Origin: Lota lota
Lineage: Eukaryota; Chordata; Actinopteri; Gadiformes; Lotidae
Assembly: GCA_026745465.1 (NCBI GenBank)
Contig: JACYXH010000228.1
Span: 2,398,501-2,462,500 of the forward strand
Direction of reading: 5' to 3'
Length of the DNA: 64,000 nt
In this document: one piece after another, positions 1-11,601 of the stretch
How the letters are laid out: each line of letters opens with the position of its first letter
Numbering within the stretch: position 1 is the first letter of the stretch
Program-made: the position numbers and the translations under genes
The notes under the pieces: model-generated
Told to the model about the DNA's origin: nothing
The model's input: the letters and a program-made list of their open reading frames with translations, nothing else
The model's database searches: none

Positions 1-87
1 TGCATGTGTGCACGCACAAGCCTTGCCAAGCGCAAGGGCACACGCAATGTACACAGTCACAAAGCCATAGAGAAAAGCGAACGTTAT

Positions 88-380
88 TTTATTGAAAACA
101 AGTGGCTACAGTTAAGAAAAATAATAATCCAAATGTAAGACGGGACAGCACAGACAGCCAGAAGCTCACGGGTCGAGCGCAGTACTAATGCATCGCGTCA
201 CAATTGATACATGCCCTGGCACACAATGAGGTGATTTACATGCTCGTGTTGAGCTGAAGACACCGGGGCTCAGGTACAAAGTGAACTGGAGGAGTTGAGA
301 GCTGCTGTTGGCAGTGGGAGCCGAGCCTGTGTTTATGAAATTAACATTGGGGAGTCCTTGAGGAGTTCCTGATTGAATCA
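88..380 (-). CDS. Possible last exon and 3' UTR of an unrecognised gene (partial)
   Basis: An open frame on the minus strand runs to a TGA at 166-168. It is preceded by good acceptor-like pyrimidine/AG sequence (AG just before 380, or just before 398). An AATAAA polyadenylation signal on the same strand lies at 93-88, so the layout fits a terminal exon plus a short 3' UTR. The predicted peptide is rich in Ser, Thr, Pro and Asn, as in a low-complexity tail, and no known domain is recognisable. The 5' part of such a gene would have to lie between here and gemin7, or these bases may be non-coding. The coding call is weak; the polyA signal is seen directly. Confidence 0.25.
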
Positions 381-893
381 CTGCGGTGGGGGTGGGGGCT
401 GTGACGTCATCCACGGGTTAAGTCATACTTTGGAGTGGCCAGTGGGGGGGGATGGGAGATGAGTCACTCCTCCATTGATGGTCGTCTCCATTGAGAGGTA
501 AAATCATTCAGGTACCAACACACACAGGTGCTCTGCTACGGAGTATAGCCCCGAACGCACGCACACACGCACCGCTATTACAAAGATGAAACTGATCTCA
601 TTGAGGTTTTTTCCATCACTGAGCCGGTCCTTAACTATGAAGAATCATGGTCTGCAGTAGACATGAATACGGGATCCCGAAATGTTTGAAAGAATCATTG
701 CAGGTTCAGTAACTAACTTCAGTCCACTTGCCAAATTGTTTTTCTGCAACAGATGTATGTATATAAATAAATACAGCATTTGGTGGAGGCTTTTATCGAA
801 AGTGTCCTACAATACCATGAGGCTAAAGGCTTAGCATGGCTGGCATCAGAAAAAAGTTCAAAGACACAGCATGTTGCACGGCTATCTTTGTAG

Positions 894-1044
894 GATTAGG
901 GTGTCTAGTGGGTTAGGGTTAGTGTGTCTAGTGGGTTAGGGTTAGTGTGTCTAGTGGGTTAGGGTTAGTGTGTCTAGTGGGTTAGGGTGTCTAGTGGGTT
1001 AGGGTTAGTGTGTCTAGTGGGTTAGGGTTAGGGTGTCTAGTGGG
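894..1044. repeat. Minisatellite with telomere-like GGGTTA core
   Basis: About seven imperfect copies of a roughly 21-27 bp unit combine the word GTGTCTAGTG with GGGTTAGGGTTA. The (TTAGGG)-like part is the vertebrate telomere motif, but it is interrupted in every unit, so this is an interstitial minisatellite and not a telomere. No gene lies between about 400 and 1420. Confidence 0.85.
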
Positions 1045-1623
1045 GGACATTGAGATTATGGCACTACTAGCCTAATTGAATAAAGTGTTTTGTTATACAA
1101 TGGGTGTACATACTGTATGTTACATGTGTGCCGCATGCTTCAAATGAGGACTTAAGTTGCTACACATTTATGGATATTTAGTCACTCATAAACATTAACA
1201 AGGTTGTCTCGGCATGTTTTGATTTTGTATATCAGTAATTTATGTTAATGTCCGTTTAAACACAAAACAAATTCGTATTAAAACATCAAGAGATGTGTTT
1301 TTTTTTTCGGACCGTCCTAACTATTTGGAGAATGCTTACAGAAGAAAATGAGAGTTGGATTATAAAATGTAGGCCTATACCTCCCTCCAGTGATGGGAAA
1401 AGGAATTATTTTCCAAAGCAACTTTATTAGCAGGCAACTGCTGCCAAACAAGTCCACAGGCTTAAAATGAAATGCAAGAATACACCGTTAACATATTTGT
1501 ATTAAAGACATTCAGGAACATTACAATAGAGGGGGGAGGAAGGGACTATAACTTCAAGTACAATATTATGCAACATCCAAACCGCTTCAAAATTCAAAAT
1601 GGCCCTTAGAAAAACACTGACAA

Positions 1624-2010
1624 TCACATATCAAAGGAGTACGAAATCACATCCTGGCACCTAATGAGCGCTTCCGTTTGTACCCCGATGGGCGTCTGCA
1701 AATCCGACACTTGAAAGTTAAGGACATCGATGTCGGACGCCCCAAAGGTGGCGTCGACCTTCACCTTTTCATACATGTGGAACTGGATCTTTTTGTTAGC
1801 CATGGATATAAGACATCGCAAAAAGCGTTCCCTCATCATCGACCGCGCCCGCTGCTCCGTTTGAAGCGAGGCGGGGTCCGCCCCAGGCTCGCTGGAGGCA
1901 GAGATGGAGGTGGCGCAGAGAGCGACAAAGCGAGGGGAGTTGGGGTCGAACCCTCGACTGTTGGGGTCAGGACCTCGAGGCAGGCGTAGCACAGACACTG
2001 GGGTTTTCAT
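1624..2010 (-). CDS. gemin7: Gemin7, SMN-complex protein
   Basis: The 128-residue protein starts MKTPVSVLRLPRGPD, the characteristic vertebrate Gemin7 N terminus. It ends with the Sm-like fold region including QTPIGVQTEALIRC and DVISYSF; human Gemin7 is 131 aa. Gemin7 pairs with Gemin6 as an Sm-like heterodimer in the SMN complex, which loads Sm proteins on spliceosomal snRNAs in the cytoplasm. The arginine-rich helix (EQRARSMMRERFLRCL) and the hydrophobic Sm strands are intact, with no stops. The whole CDS lies in one exon, and an acceptor (TTTAG) lies about 20 nt upstream of the ATG, so the 5' UTR is spliced. An AATAAA on the minus strand at 1428-1423 would give a 3' UTR of about 200 nt. 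The middle segment is the least conserved, as expected for the family. Confidence 0.93.
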   Translation of the reverse strand: MKTPVSVLRLPRGPDPNSRGFDPNSPRFVALCATSISASSEPGADPASLQTEQRARSMMRERFLRCLISMANKKIQFHMYEKVKVDATFGASDIDVLNFQVSDLQTPIGVQTEALIRCQDVISYSFDM

Positions 2011-2205
2011 TTTGGCTTTCCGGAAATCTAAAGTAACAAATGATAAGAGAATATAACAAAAAAAAAATGTATAGGATTGTAGATTTTACATTTAAGTAGC
2101 CCAACATCCTTGTTGCACGGTTAACTCTTAGAGACAACTGAACATGTGAGTAACCGTTACTAAGAGGGAACTACAAGTGGGCCTACAGTCTGCTGAACAT
2201 CACTG

Positions 2206-2942
2206 CAGTGTTGTTAGCATGTAGCCCAATGCTATGTGCTACAACCTGGATCTATAATGACTATAACAACAGTGTTGTTAGCATGTAGCCTAATGCTATG
2301 TGCTACAACCTGGATCTATAGTGACTATAACAACAGTGTTGTTAGCATGTAGCCCAATGCTATGTGCTACAACCTGGATCTATAATGACTATAACAACAG
2401 TGTTGTTAGCATGTAGCCTAATGCTATGTGCTACAACCTGGATCTATAGTGACTATAAGAACAGTGTTGTTAGCATGTAGCCTAATGCTATGTGCTACAA
2501 CCTGGATCTATAATGACTATAACAACAGTGTTGTTAGCATGTAGCCTAATGCTATGTGTTACAACCTGGCTCTATAATGACTATAAGAACAGTGTTGTTA
2601 GCATGTAGCCTAATGCTATGTGTTACAACCTGGCTCTATGATGACTATAAGAACAGTGTTGTTAGCATGTAGCCTAATGCTATGTGTTACAACCTGGATC
2701 TATAGTGACTATAACAACAGTGTTGTTAGCATGTAGCCTAATGCTATGTGTTACAACCTGGATCTATAATGACTATAACAACAGTGTTGTTAGCATGTAG
2801 CCTAATGCTATGTGTTACAACCTGGATCTATAATGACTATAACAACAATGTTGTTAGCATGTAGCCTAATGCTATGTGTTACAATCCTGGATTGGACCAT
2901 GGATGTATAATGTGTATAATATCAGTGTTGTTAGCATGTAGA
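2206..2942. repeat. 64-bp minisatellite in the gemin7 leader intron
   Basis: About eleven head-to-tail copies of a 64-bp unit begin CAGTGTTGTTAGCATGTAGC. Copies differ at a few fixed positions (GCC/CCC, GGATC/GGCTC, ATAAC/ATAAG), and some variants are shared by neighbouring copies. The array lies between the presumed leader exon and the coding exon of gemin7. Confidence 0.95.
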
Positions 2943-3029
2943 ACAGGATACAAACAGGATACAAACGTTTAGTCAAAACAGATTGAATGAATCAAAACTT
3001 CGGAGATTGGTCTGGAATTAGGAACTTAC

Positions 3030-3140
3030 CAAGCACAGATGGCTTGTCGTTTCACTGGAAGGGAACCATGTCAAAGCCTTTGACGTCAACAAGTCTACAT
3101 GTGGACGACCTAAATCCGTGCTGGTAGTTCCGGGTTTTAG
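3030..3140 (-). other. gemin7: Probable non-coding first exon of gemin7
   Basis: On the minus strand a strong donor (CTTG|GTAAGT) ends an exon at 3030. It pairs naturally with the acceptor just upstream of the gemin7 ATG near 2030. The sequence upstream (about 3080-3190) is locally richer in CG dinucleotides than its surroundings, as expected for a housekeeping promoter. The exact transcription start cannot be read from the sequence. Confidence 0.4.
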
Positions 3141-3189
3141 TGCGTTACCGCCCCCTGGAGCATTTCCGATGCATAACATTCATATTTTA

Positions 3190-4760
3190 CTTCTGGCAGT
3201 CTCTTCCAATTTATGTAAATTGTGAGGATTTTCAGATTAAAGATTATATTAAATAAAAAAATTACATTTATAGAGGTTTGACAGGTGAGGATTTTAGTCA
3301 ATCAACATTGGAGCAACCACAAACATGTAGGCCTAAGCACTACACAAAACATTCGGACACATATGCAGAGTAACTACACATTGACAATGTGCAAACCCTG
3401 GTTGAAGAAAGCTGCCCTGTTCATAGGAAGAAACTGATAGTTGTGTCTCTTTGTTTTCATGAGTATAATCTGGGTCCATAATTCCAAATATCCCAACGAT
3501 CCCAAAATCCCAAATATGTTCAGCTAAAAAAAGATCAAGCACCAATGAGATAAGTTAAAATTTGTGTGTGACACAAGTGCATAGTTTATTTACGGAAGTA
3601 CAATTACAAAAGAACAAAACACAGTTGACACACAGGTATGGCCAACTTGTACAGACCTCTCTGATCCACCCAAGTCAAACAATGTTTTTTTGTTTGACTG
3701 AAAACACAAGATATGCCCGGCACAAAAATGCATCAAGCTGCAATGGAAAAACAAAAATAATTTGTGGTGCCCACCAATATCACAAACTTTATGTTCCCTG
3801 CAATTATCGCAAGGTTGTTTTAACAACCCCTATGTAACTAGTAAGAGCATTTTTGTGTGTTACTCAACCGTACATATATTTTACAGGCTTTGTTGGATAT
3901 TAACTTATTTGTTAACCTGTTAGTTACATATGCAACCAAATGCAAACTCTACTTTAACCCCCATTCATTTTCAACCTCTATTTCTCAGCCAATTTACACT
4001 GAACTACATTTATCTTCTATTATTTATATCTATATATCTCTGTTTATGTAAGGGTTCACTTAGAAAACTACATTTTTGTCTCAAGGGTTTTGGGGTGTGC
4101 ATGGCACACTTTAACTTGCAATATCAAAATTATGCTCATATATATATTAACTTTTATTTGTTTTTAGTTTTGGAATTGGCCTAATCGAGACCAAATGTAA
4201 TCTGTGTGACACGGTACTCTTTGGGTTTATACTTTGAGAGCGTGAGTGTCCACAGTGTAGGTTTGAATCAGGAGGGACCAATACTCCAGTCACCAGTCTG
4301 GCTTCACCGCGGTGCAAACACCCCAACGTCATATTCCATTTTTGAACCATTTGAAACCGTTTAAATATTCACTTCACATGTCCGATACTAATCTGCCCAG
4401 TAGCCCATGGAATTTACAGTCAACAAATGAGCTTTGACATCCCTCCCTGAAGAAGGTTGAGCTAGGCAAACAAGCGTCGCTCGTCCACTCGCTTGCGTGG
4501 GTGGAAGGAGTTTTGGGAATGTACATTTTAAGATTCTTGAGAAGAAAGAGAGCTAGCATTTTTTCGTTTGAAGACTATATCAGGTATTGTATGGGATTTT
4601 GTTGATAATATTATTCAAATCCCTAGCTATCATCATTGACCGCAAACAAATGTTTATTGTAAGCCAAGAGATGGTTGAAATGTTACACATTCCAGAGATA
4701 CAGATTCGTCCAATGTCATCCATCTTTCTGGGTGTCCCAGGAGCCACAGGGCAATGGAAC
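3190..4760. other. Intergenic, no supported gene
   Basis: AT-rich sequence with only short open frames on both strands and no recognisable protein similarity. No array or element ends were identified here. Confidence 0.5.
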
Positions 4761-4763
4761 ACT

Positions 4764-5035
4764 GGTAGCCACTGTTCCAGTGGAACAGGAACAGTGGCTA
4801 CCCCATCAAACCCATGGTCTCAGAAACGCTGATCTAAACAACCCCATGAAACAGTCAGTGACAATGAGACACTGATCCAACGCATCAGTGTCTCATTGCT
4901 TTTAGTCACTAAACTCATGCTTTGTGGACATGTTCAAGTCAAGATACAATTCTATGGTTTACCAAGTTCAAGACTTTATAGTTGTGAGAAGCTCTGATAA
5001 GCCTCACTAAAGACATAGCCCCTCTATGTCTTTAG
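4764..5035. repeat. Cluster of three perfect hairpins
   Basis: Three separate perfect inverted repeats are visible. The first is 4764-4778 with 4788-4802 (15-bp stem, 9-nt loop). The second is 4862-4876 with 4884-4898 (15-bp stem, 7-nt loop). The third is 5007-5018 with 5024-5035 (12-bp stem, 5-nt loop). No open frame or known element covers them. Confidence 0.85.
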
Positions 5036-5719
5036 GTGAAGGTGAGGTGAAGGTGAGGTGTCGATGGTCCAAGTAGGTGCAAGATGAGGATCAGACCAGG
5101 ATGCCTGCTTTCTGGGTCGAGTCTGGGCCTAGGAGTTTCAGTTCAAAGTGGTTCAACTACCAGGAAGTTGAAGCAGTGGCGAAAAGTAGTAACCATGGGC
5201 CCTGGTGCAAGATTAATTAATTTGGAATATGTTATAATATAATTCCTTTGCTGTCATTCCACAGAGTACAGTGACATTGAGTAGGAGTCCTGATGGAGCA
5301 TTCACACATATGAAACAGCAATTAAAAATAGAAGAAAAGTACTAAATACATCAATATGATATATGTCTTTGGTGTAAATAAAACAATAATTAATTATTAC
5401 TAATTAATAATTATCCCCCCCAATACTCATGCTAGGGATTTGAAGTCAGACAGCAGGATCAACAGGATATACACCAAATATCAAACAGCAGGAAATCACA
5501 AGTCACGGTTTCATGAATGCCTGACAATGAAATTGTGCTTTTAGGTGGTTTTTCAAAACATCCTGTGTTGTCGGCAGTTAGCCAATTAGAAGAAAGGTTA
5601 TTGCAAAGAGTTCTGCAAGACAAGAACAGGGCCCATTCCCAACATGGTCAGGCCCCTTCCAGATGGGCGTCTCCCATCCTGCTGACCTCCCAATGCTCAC
5701 GCTACACACGAACAGATTT

Positions 5720-6110
5720 CGATTAACTATCTTCATCCTGAAGAGGCCAATTGTCACGTACCACAGGCAGATCTAAAAATATTTCTGGGATGGCTGACCA
5801 CAGTCTAGCCTAGGCTCCAGACAACAAATAAAGGTTGACAAATATGTTAGTTGTGAGTGCCAGGAGCTCTGCTTAGAGATTTTGAGTTTGAGTTGAAGGA
5901 GAAAAACACTTTAATTAAAAACATTAAAGGGACAGAGTTTGATTTAGATGAACTATCTTCATCCTGAAGAGGCCAATCGTCACATACCACAGGCAGATCT
6001 AAACAATTTCTGGAATGGCGGACCACTGTCTAGCCTAGGCTCCAGCTAAGAAATAACGGTGGACAAGAATTTTAGTTGTGAGTGCCAGGAGCTCATGGCT
6101 TGAGTATCGG
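5720..6110. repeat. Direct duplication of about 140 bp
   Basis: The stretch starting AACTATCTTCATCCTGAAGA near 5725 and ending TGAGTGCCAGGAGCTC near 5870 recurs about 225 bp later (about 5950-6093) with scattered differences. This is an old direct duplication in non-coding DNA. It could be a repeat-element fragment, but no family was recognised. Confidence 0.7.
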
Positions 6111-6432
6111 AAAACAATTAAGAAGTGGGTTTGGGAATTTGGGGGATTCTGCATGTGGGATTTCCACATCAGAGGATGAAAGCCTCAACACTGAAGAGCA
6201 GACATGGCTGATCAGGACTGACTTTCAGGATCTGTGGAGGAGTATACTGCCCATCTGACCTTTGGGGGTTAAGCTTCCTGAGCTGTTCATGAAACTCAAA
6301 TAGGATTTAGTGTTTTCTATGTGGCCCCACAGGGCTTCCATATAACCCTGCTGAAACTCGCTCTTTGCACAATGGACCCTTTCTTCTGATTGACAATATC
6401 ATAATTGTCAAATGTTGGTTGCCATGGATGCA

Positions 6433-6461
6433 GGGGGGGGGGGGGGGGGGGGGGGGGGGGG
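6433..6461. repeat. Poly-G tract of 29
   Basis: Twenty-nine consecutive G residues on the plus strand. Open frames crossing it (poly-Pro on the minus strand) are artefacts of the homopolymer. Confidence 0.95.
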
Positions 6462-6699
6462 TACGCAGGCATGAATTTTGCCGCTCCTCGGTCCATGTCA
6501 AATTCGGTGTTTTTCGTTGTTTTTGAATATTCAAACATCCCGTTATCTCTGTCCCACTAGGGCGACTATCTGACGTTACTTATGTTATTGTTTTTTTTCT
6601 TCTCCGCTGAATTGGGATTAACGGCTAGCCGCCGGACCTGTCGCCTCTCCTGTCACTCCACTCCAAACTGCGTCGCTGCCATGAAATCCCTCGGACTCC

Positions 6700-7880
6700 T
6701 GCGCCGCCCTCCGCTGGCTTCACAGGGCTGCTCGATGTAGGTTGGTTTATCTGGCTCACACCATCACTCCCATCATGTCGGACCGGCGTTTCGCACGCGC
6801 CGAGGCAGCGTCATGGACGTCGTCACAACAAACGCCACGCGCACCCTGTTCCGCGCCGTCCGGTCTGTGGTGGCTCGTTCCCCCGCCCCGCCTGTCACGT
6901 GCCCACGCACGTTCTCATTTGTGACTCAGCTGTTTCAGCTGCTTACCTCTGGTCTGCCCCGTGTCCCGATCCACCCCCCCTGCTGCTTACCTCTGGTCTG
7001 CCCCGTGTCCCGATCCACCCCCCCTGCTGCTTACCTCTGGTCTGCCCCGTGTCCCGATCCACCCCCCTGCTGCTTACCTCTGGTCTGCCCCGTGTCCCGA
7101 TCCACCCCCCTGCTGCTTACCTCTGGTCTGCCCCGTGTCCCGATCCACCCCCCTGCTGCTTACCTCTGGTCTGCCCCGTGTCCCGATCCACCCCCCCTGC
7201 TGCTTACCTCTGGTCTGCCCCGTGTCCCGATCCACCCCCCTGCTGCTTACCTCTGGTCTGCCCCGTGTCCCGATCCACCCCCCTGCTCAGCTGACTTCCA
7301 ACGCCCACGTGGACTCCACCGGCTGCACGTTTGCCACCGATTCCTTGTCGCTGCCGGACTGCTTTACCACCACACGACATGTTCAAGGTGCCAAGGTGCC
7401 CCCCCCCGTGCCAAAGGTCACACGCTCGATCCGGTGTGCGCTACTGGCCCTTCTCCCTCCCGCCTGGACCTAGCTGTTTCCGACCACGTTGCTGTCCTGT
7501 TCACTGTTCCTGTCCCCCTGCCGCTAGTCTGTGGCTGAAACACTGACTGGGCTACGAACCTTCGGGGACGGAGCCCCCAGTGTGGCAGCCCCCATCTCTG
7601 GAACTCTCTCCCCACTGATATTCGAAACGCACCATCCCTGGCCACGTTGAAACACCTCCTCCAAACCTCCCTGTTCAGCAAGGCCTGCTGCCCCTGACCC
7701 CTTGTTTGCTTCTTTTTTATTATTATATATGTATATATTTTTTATATTACATTATATATATTATTATCATAATATATATTATATTTATATTATATAAGTA
7801 TTGTTTGTTTGTTTGTTTCCTCAGTAAAGTGTCCTTGGGTTTAAGAAAGGCGCTAAATAAATCCCAGCTATAATTATTGT
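6700..7880 (+). mobile_element. Internally deleted L2-type LINE, 3' end
   Basis: Reading forward, 7400-7540 resembles the end of a LINE endonuclease: a GHTLD-like word is followed by an AVSDHVAVLFTVPVPLP-like segment containing the SDH motif. From 7550 the sequence jumps to the extreme C terminus of an L2/CR1-type reverse transcriptase, recognisable out of frame (WNSLP-type and ATLKHLL-type words). The 3' UTR follows, with GTGTCCTTGGGTTTAAGAAA then GGCGCTAAATAAAT and an ATTATTGTTAT tail, the usual ending of fish L2 LINEs. The whole reverse transcriptase core is missing. The region before 7290 is expanded by a minisatellite. It is a dead, deleted copy; the 5' limit is uncertain. Confidence 0.5.
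6937..7286. repeat. 43/44-bp GC-rich minisatellite
   Basis: Eight tandem units begin GCTGCTTACCTCTGGTCTGC and differ mainly in the length of a closing C run, giving 43- or 44-bp units. The unit contains no stop in the forward frames, so long spurious open frames cross the array. Confidence 0.93.
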
Positions 7881-7979
7881 TATCATACCAAAACAAGATA
7901 TTATTGGATCCTTAGACTCCATGCTTGATGTATTCCTCTTGCATAGAGGCAACATGCATGAGCATGCACGTACTACGTA

Positions 7980-8075
7980 GGAACAGGTGTTCCTATGTGC
8001 AAACTACGTAAGAACACCTGTTCCTATGTGCAAACTACGTAAGAACACCTGTTCCTATGTGCAAACTACGTAGGA
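7980..8075. repeat. Three copies of a 32-bp unit
   Basis: Three near-identical copies contain CCTATGTGCAAACTACGTA. The block continues into related TACGTAGG words on both sides. Confidence 0.8.
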
Positions 8076-8504
8076 AAGGCACGTAGGGAGCACGCACCTA
8101 TGGGCACGTTTCCCAACCTTCTCCAAAACACGTGCATTCGTCATTCCCTAATAATAACGTGACCGAGCAGGGGAAAACGTTTTGTTTTTCACATTCAAAT
8201 GTGTGAATGTGAAAAACATCTGACCAAATGGATTTCATTTACAGTTACACATGAAAGGTTTGCAGCTACTCATCTATCTGTTTGTGGGGAACACAACGTT
8301 CAAACAGAAATCAATTGTATGTTTCAATGCCAAGTTGACAGGTCAAACCTGGCCGCCGGTGTCCCTTCGTCGTGACGTAGAAGAGTAGACTTAAAGGCCC
8401 TTGTCACATAAAAGGAACGTGGAGCAGAGCGGAACCTTTTCAGAGATAGATTGATCACAGCTAGCACAGCAGTGCACACAAGAGTAGATTTCCGTGAGCC
8501 TCAT

Positions 8505-8826
8505 TCAGTTTAATTCAGCCTAATTCAGTTTAATTCAGCCTAATTCAGTTTAAACCTAATTCAGCCTAATTCATCTTAATTCAGCCTAATTCACTTTAAA
8601 CCTAATTCCGCCTAATTCAGCTGAAACCTAATTCAGCCTAATTCAGCCTAATTCAGTTTAATTCAGCCTAATTCAAACCTAATTCAGCCTAATTCAGCCT
8701 AATTCAGTTTAATTCAGCCTAATTCAGCTGAAACCTAATTCAGCCTAATTCAGCCTAATTCAGTTTAATTCAGCCTAATTCAAACCTAATTCAGCCTAAT
8801 TCAGCCTAATTCAGCCTAATTCAGAC
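8505..8826. repeat. TAATTCAG-based minisatellite
   Basis: The array is built from CCTAATTCAG with variants TTTAATTCAG, AAACCTAATTCAG and CTGAAACCTAATTCAG, arranged as a higher-order pattern over about 320 bp. No gene is seen between 7880 and 9600. Confidence 0.92.
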
Positions 8827-9813
8827 AGGCCCTCGACCCCACTGACTTTGCAGCACTTTGTGACTAACTAGTAGAAAGGACTCTACCAATCAACATCCCC
8901 ATTGGTAAATAATAGGGCTAGGGTTCCAAATCAGAAAGGTCCATTTTAAATTAACTCTTATTTGTGTACTTGTTTTGTTTTTTTATGTACTTTCTTACAC
9001 ACCTGCAGAGAATTTGAGGACGTTTTGGAGGGGCTGGGAGGGGTAATCTCATGGTGACTCTGTGCAGCTGAATCCTCTCCCACCATCCCAAGCGCGCTTC
9101 CGGTGTCTCCAAACCAGACAGGATGTTGACTAATTCAGTCAGGCGGAAAGAACCACGGACAAGAGTGATTTCAAGCTCTTCAACATTTATTGTTAAAAAT
9201 GTTAAAACATTTAACATTTTAACATTAAAAAAACATTTAAAATAAAGAGGCCGATTGTATCAATAAGTTGGACTATAATAGCAAAAACAAATCTGACTAT
9301 CACTGTAAAAACGCCAGTGAATAAAATGATGGAAGAACAAAAAATATATAATTGAAGCAACATTTGTCTGTGGTTTTAATTGACAAAACATATTGGTACA
9401 AAAAAATCTACAAAAACTCTGCATGAATTATGAAGTTCAAATCCATGAACACACACAGTGTGTGCTGTTGGCTCAACATCAATTCGGTCAAAGATAGGCC
9501 CACTATCTACAATCTATAGACAAGCAAGCCCGTATGCTGTAAGCCCGTATGCTGTAAGCCTGTAGGCTGTAAGCCCGCAGACTGTATGAGTCATCTCTTC
9601 TCGGGTGAGACTTCAGAATCAGAATCAGAATCAGAAAAGCTTTATTGCCAAGTACGTTTTTTAAACATACAAGGAATTTGTCTTGGTGATGTAGGTGCAC
9701 GTCACATTCTCTATTACAGGTTAAACAGAACAAACAAAATAAGTATAAATATATGTATAAATATATACACACAATTTAGATTTACAAGATATTAAGTACA
9801 GTGGCATGTAGAG

Positions 9814-10644
9814 TCAGGGTGGTTTCCGGGCCTTGTTAATAAGGCTAGTGGCGGAGGGGAAAAAACTGTCCTTGTGACGAGAGGTTTTGGTCCTGATGGA
9901 CCTCAGCCTCCTGCCAGAGGGGAGTGGCTCAAAGAGATTGTTGCCGGGGTGGGAGGGGTCAGCCACAATCTTTCCTGCACGCTTCAGAGTCCTGGTGGCG
10001 TAAAGGTCCTGGAGCGGCGGCAGATTGCAGCCAATCACATTCTCAGCTGAGCGAATGACACGCTGCAGTCTGCCCTTGTCCTTGGCTGTGCTAGCAGCGT
10101 ACCAGGTGGTGATGGAGGATGTGAGGATGGACTTAATGATGGCTGTGTAGAAGTGCACCATCATTGTCTTTGGCAGGTTGAATTTCTTCAGCTGCCGCAG
10201 GAAGTACATCCTCTGTTGTGCTTTCTTGACGAGGGAGCTGATGCTCAGGTCCCACTTGAGGTCCTGGGAGATGATAGTTCCCAGGAAGCGGAAAGACTCC
10301 ACAATGTTGATTGTGGAGCCAGAGAGGGTGATGGGGGCAGGTGGGGCTGGGTTCTTCCTGAAGTCCACAACCATCTCCACTGTCTTTAGAGCGTTGAGCT
10401 CTAGGTTGTTTTGCTTGCACCACTTCACCAGGTGGTCAGCCTCCGACCTGTAGGCGGACTCGTCTCCATCAGAGATGAGTCCGATGAGGGAGGTGTCGTC
10501 CGCCAACTTCAGAAGCTTGACAGACTGGTGACTAGAGGTGCAGCTGTTGGCATACAGGGAGAAGAGCAGAGGAGAAAGAACACAGCCCTGAGGGGATCCG
10601 GTGCTGATGGTCTGTGAGTCGGAGATGTGTTTCCCCAGCTTCAC
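9814..10644 (-). pseudogene. LINE reverse transcriptase, C-terminal half
   Basis: A 276-aa frame with GSPQGCVLSPLLFSLYAN and the ADD catalytic box, here LADDT in place of the common FADDT. It continues with LNALKTVEMVVDFR and FLGTIISQDLKW, and ends with RTKTSRHKDSFFPSAT, a C terminus shared by many fish LINEs. It continues the 10641-11219 half after a frameshift at about 10694. Confidence 0.87.
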
Positions 10645-11219
10645 ATACTGCTTCCTGTCAGACAGGAAGTCAGTGATCCACCTACAGGTGGGTCAGGCAC
10701 ACCAAGCTGGGAGAGTTTCTCCTGAAGCAGAGCCGGGATGATGGTGTTGAAGGCAGAGCTGAAGTCCACAAACAGGATCCTGGCATAGGTTCCTGCGGAG
10801 TCCAGGTGCCGGAGGATGTAATGGAGGGCCAGGTTGACTGCTTCGTCTACAGACCTATTGGCTCTGTAGGCCAACTGTAGGGGGTCCAGGAGCGGGACGG
10901 TGATGTCTTTGAGGTGAGAAAGCACAAGGCGCTCAAAGGACTTCACAACCACAGAGGTCAGGGCAACGGGTCTGAAGTCATTAAGTCCTGTGGCCCTTGG
11001 CTTCTTGGGAACAGGAATGATTGTTGAGGACTTGAAGCAGGCTGGCACGTGGCATGTCTCCAGTGAGGTGTTAAAAATGTCTGTGAACACTGGAGACAGC
11101 TGGGCAGCGCAGTGCTTCAAGCTGGATGGGGAGACAGCATCCGGTCCAGAAGCTTTCCTGGGGTTTTGTCTCCTGAACAGTCTGTTGACGTCTTCCTCAT
11201 TGATGAGGAGAGTCGTCAC
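10641..11219 (-). pseudogene. LINE reverse transcriptase, N-terminal half
   Basis: The open frame carries RT finger and palm motifs: ASGPDAVSPSSLK, IIPVPKKP, DFRPVALTSVVVKSFERLV and FVDFSSAFNTI, where the first catalytic Asp sits. About 200 nt between this frame and the endonuclease linker (11219-11418) has no long frame. Near 10694 a one-base change shifts the frame, so the C-terminal half is read from another frame. Confidence 0.85.
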
Positions 11220-11601
11220 TGAGGTGGGTGGGGAGATGGAGGGGGGGGACCTTTAAGGTGGGGGAGGTGGAGGGGATGCACTGTAGCTGGGGCTGTTGGG
11301 AGGCGTCACGGGGGATGGTATCAGGGAAGACCCTTTGTTGGGAGGTGTTGAGGGGGATGGTTACAGGACCGACCCCTTGTCTATCAAAGCAGCAGTAGAA
11401 CTCGTTAAGGTCGTTGGCTAGGCGTCGGTCGTTGGTTGAGTGATCTGTTTGAGCCCTCTCCAGACAGAAGCAGAGTCGTTAGCTGAGAACTGGTTTTGGA
11501 GTTTCTCAGAGTACCGTTGTTTAGCCTCTTTCACCGCCTTGCTAAACGTGTACTTTGCTTCTTTAAGTCTGTCTTTGTCCCCACTCCTGAACGCCTCAGC
11601 C

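Noticed and set aside
1678..1989. Plus-strand 103-codon frame
   Set aside because: Antisense shadow of gemin7, which has clear family motifs on the minus strand.
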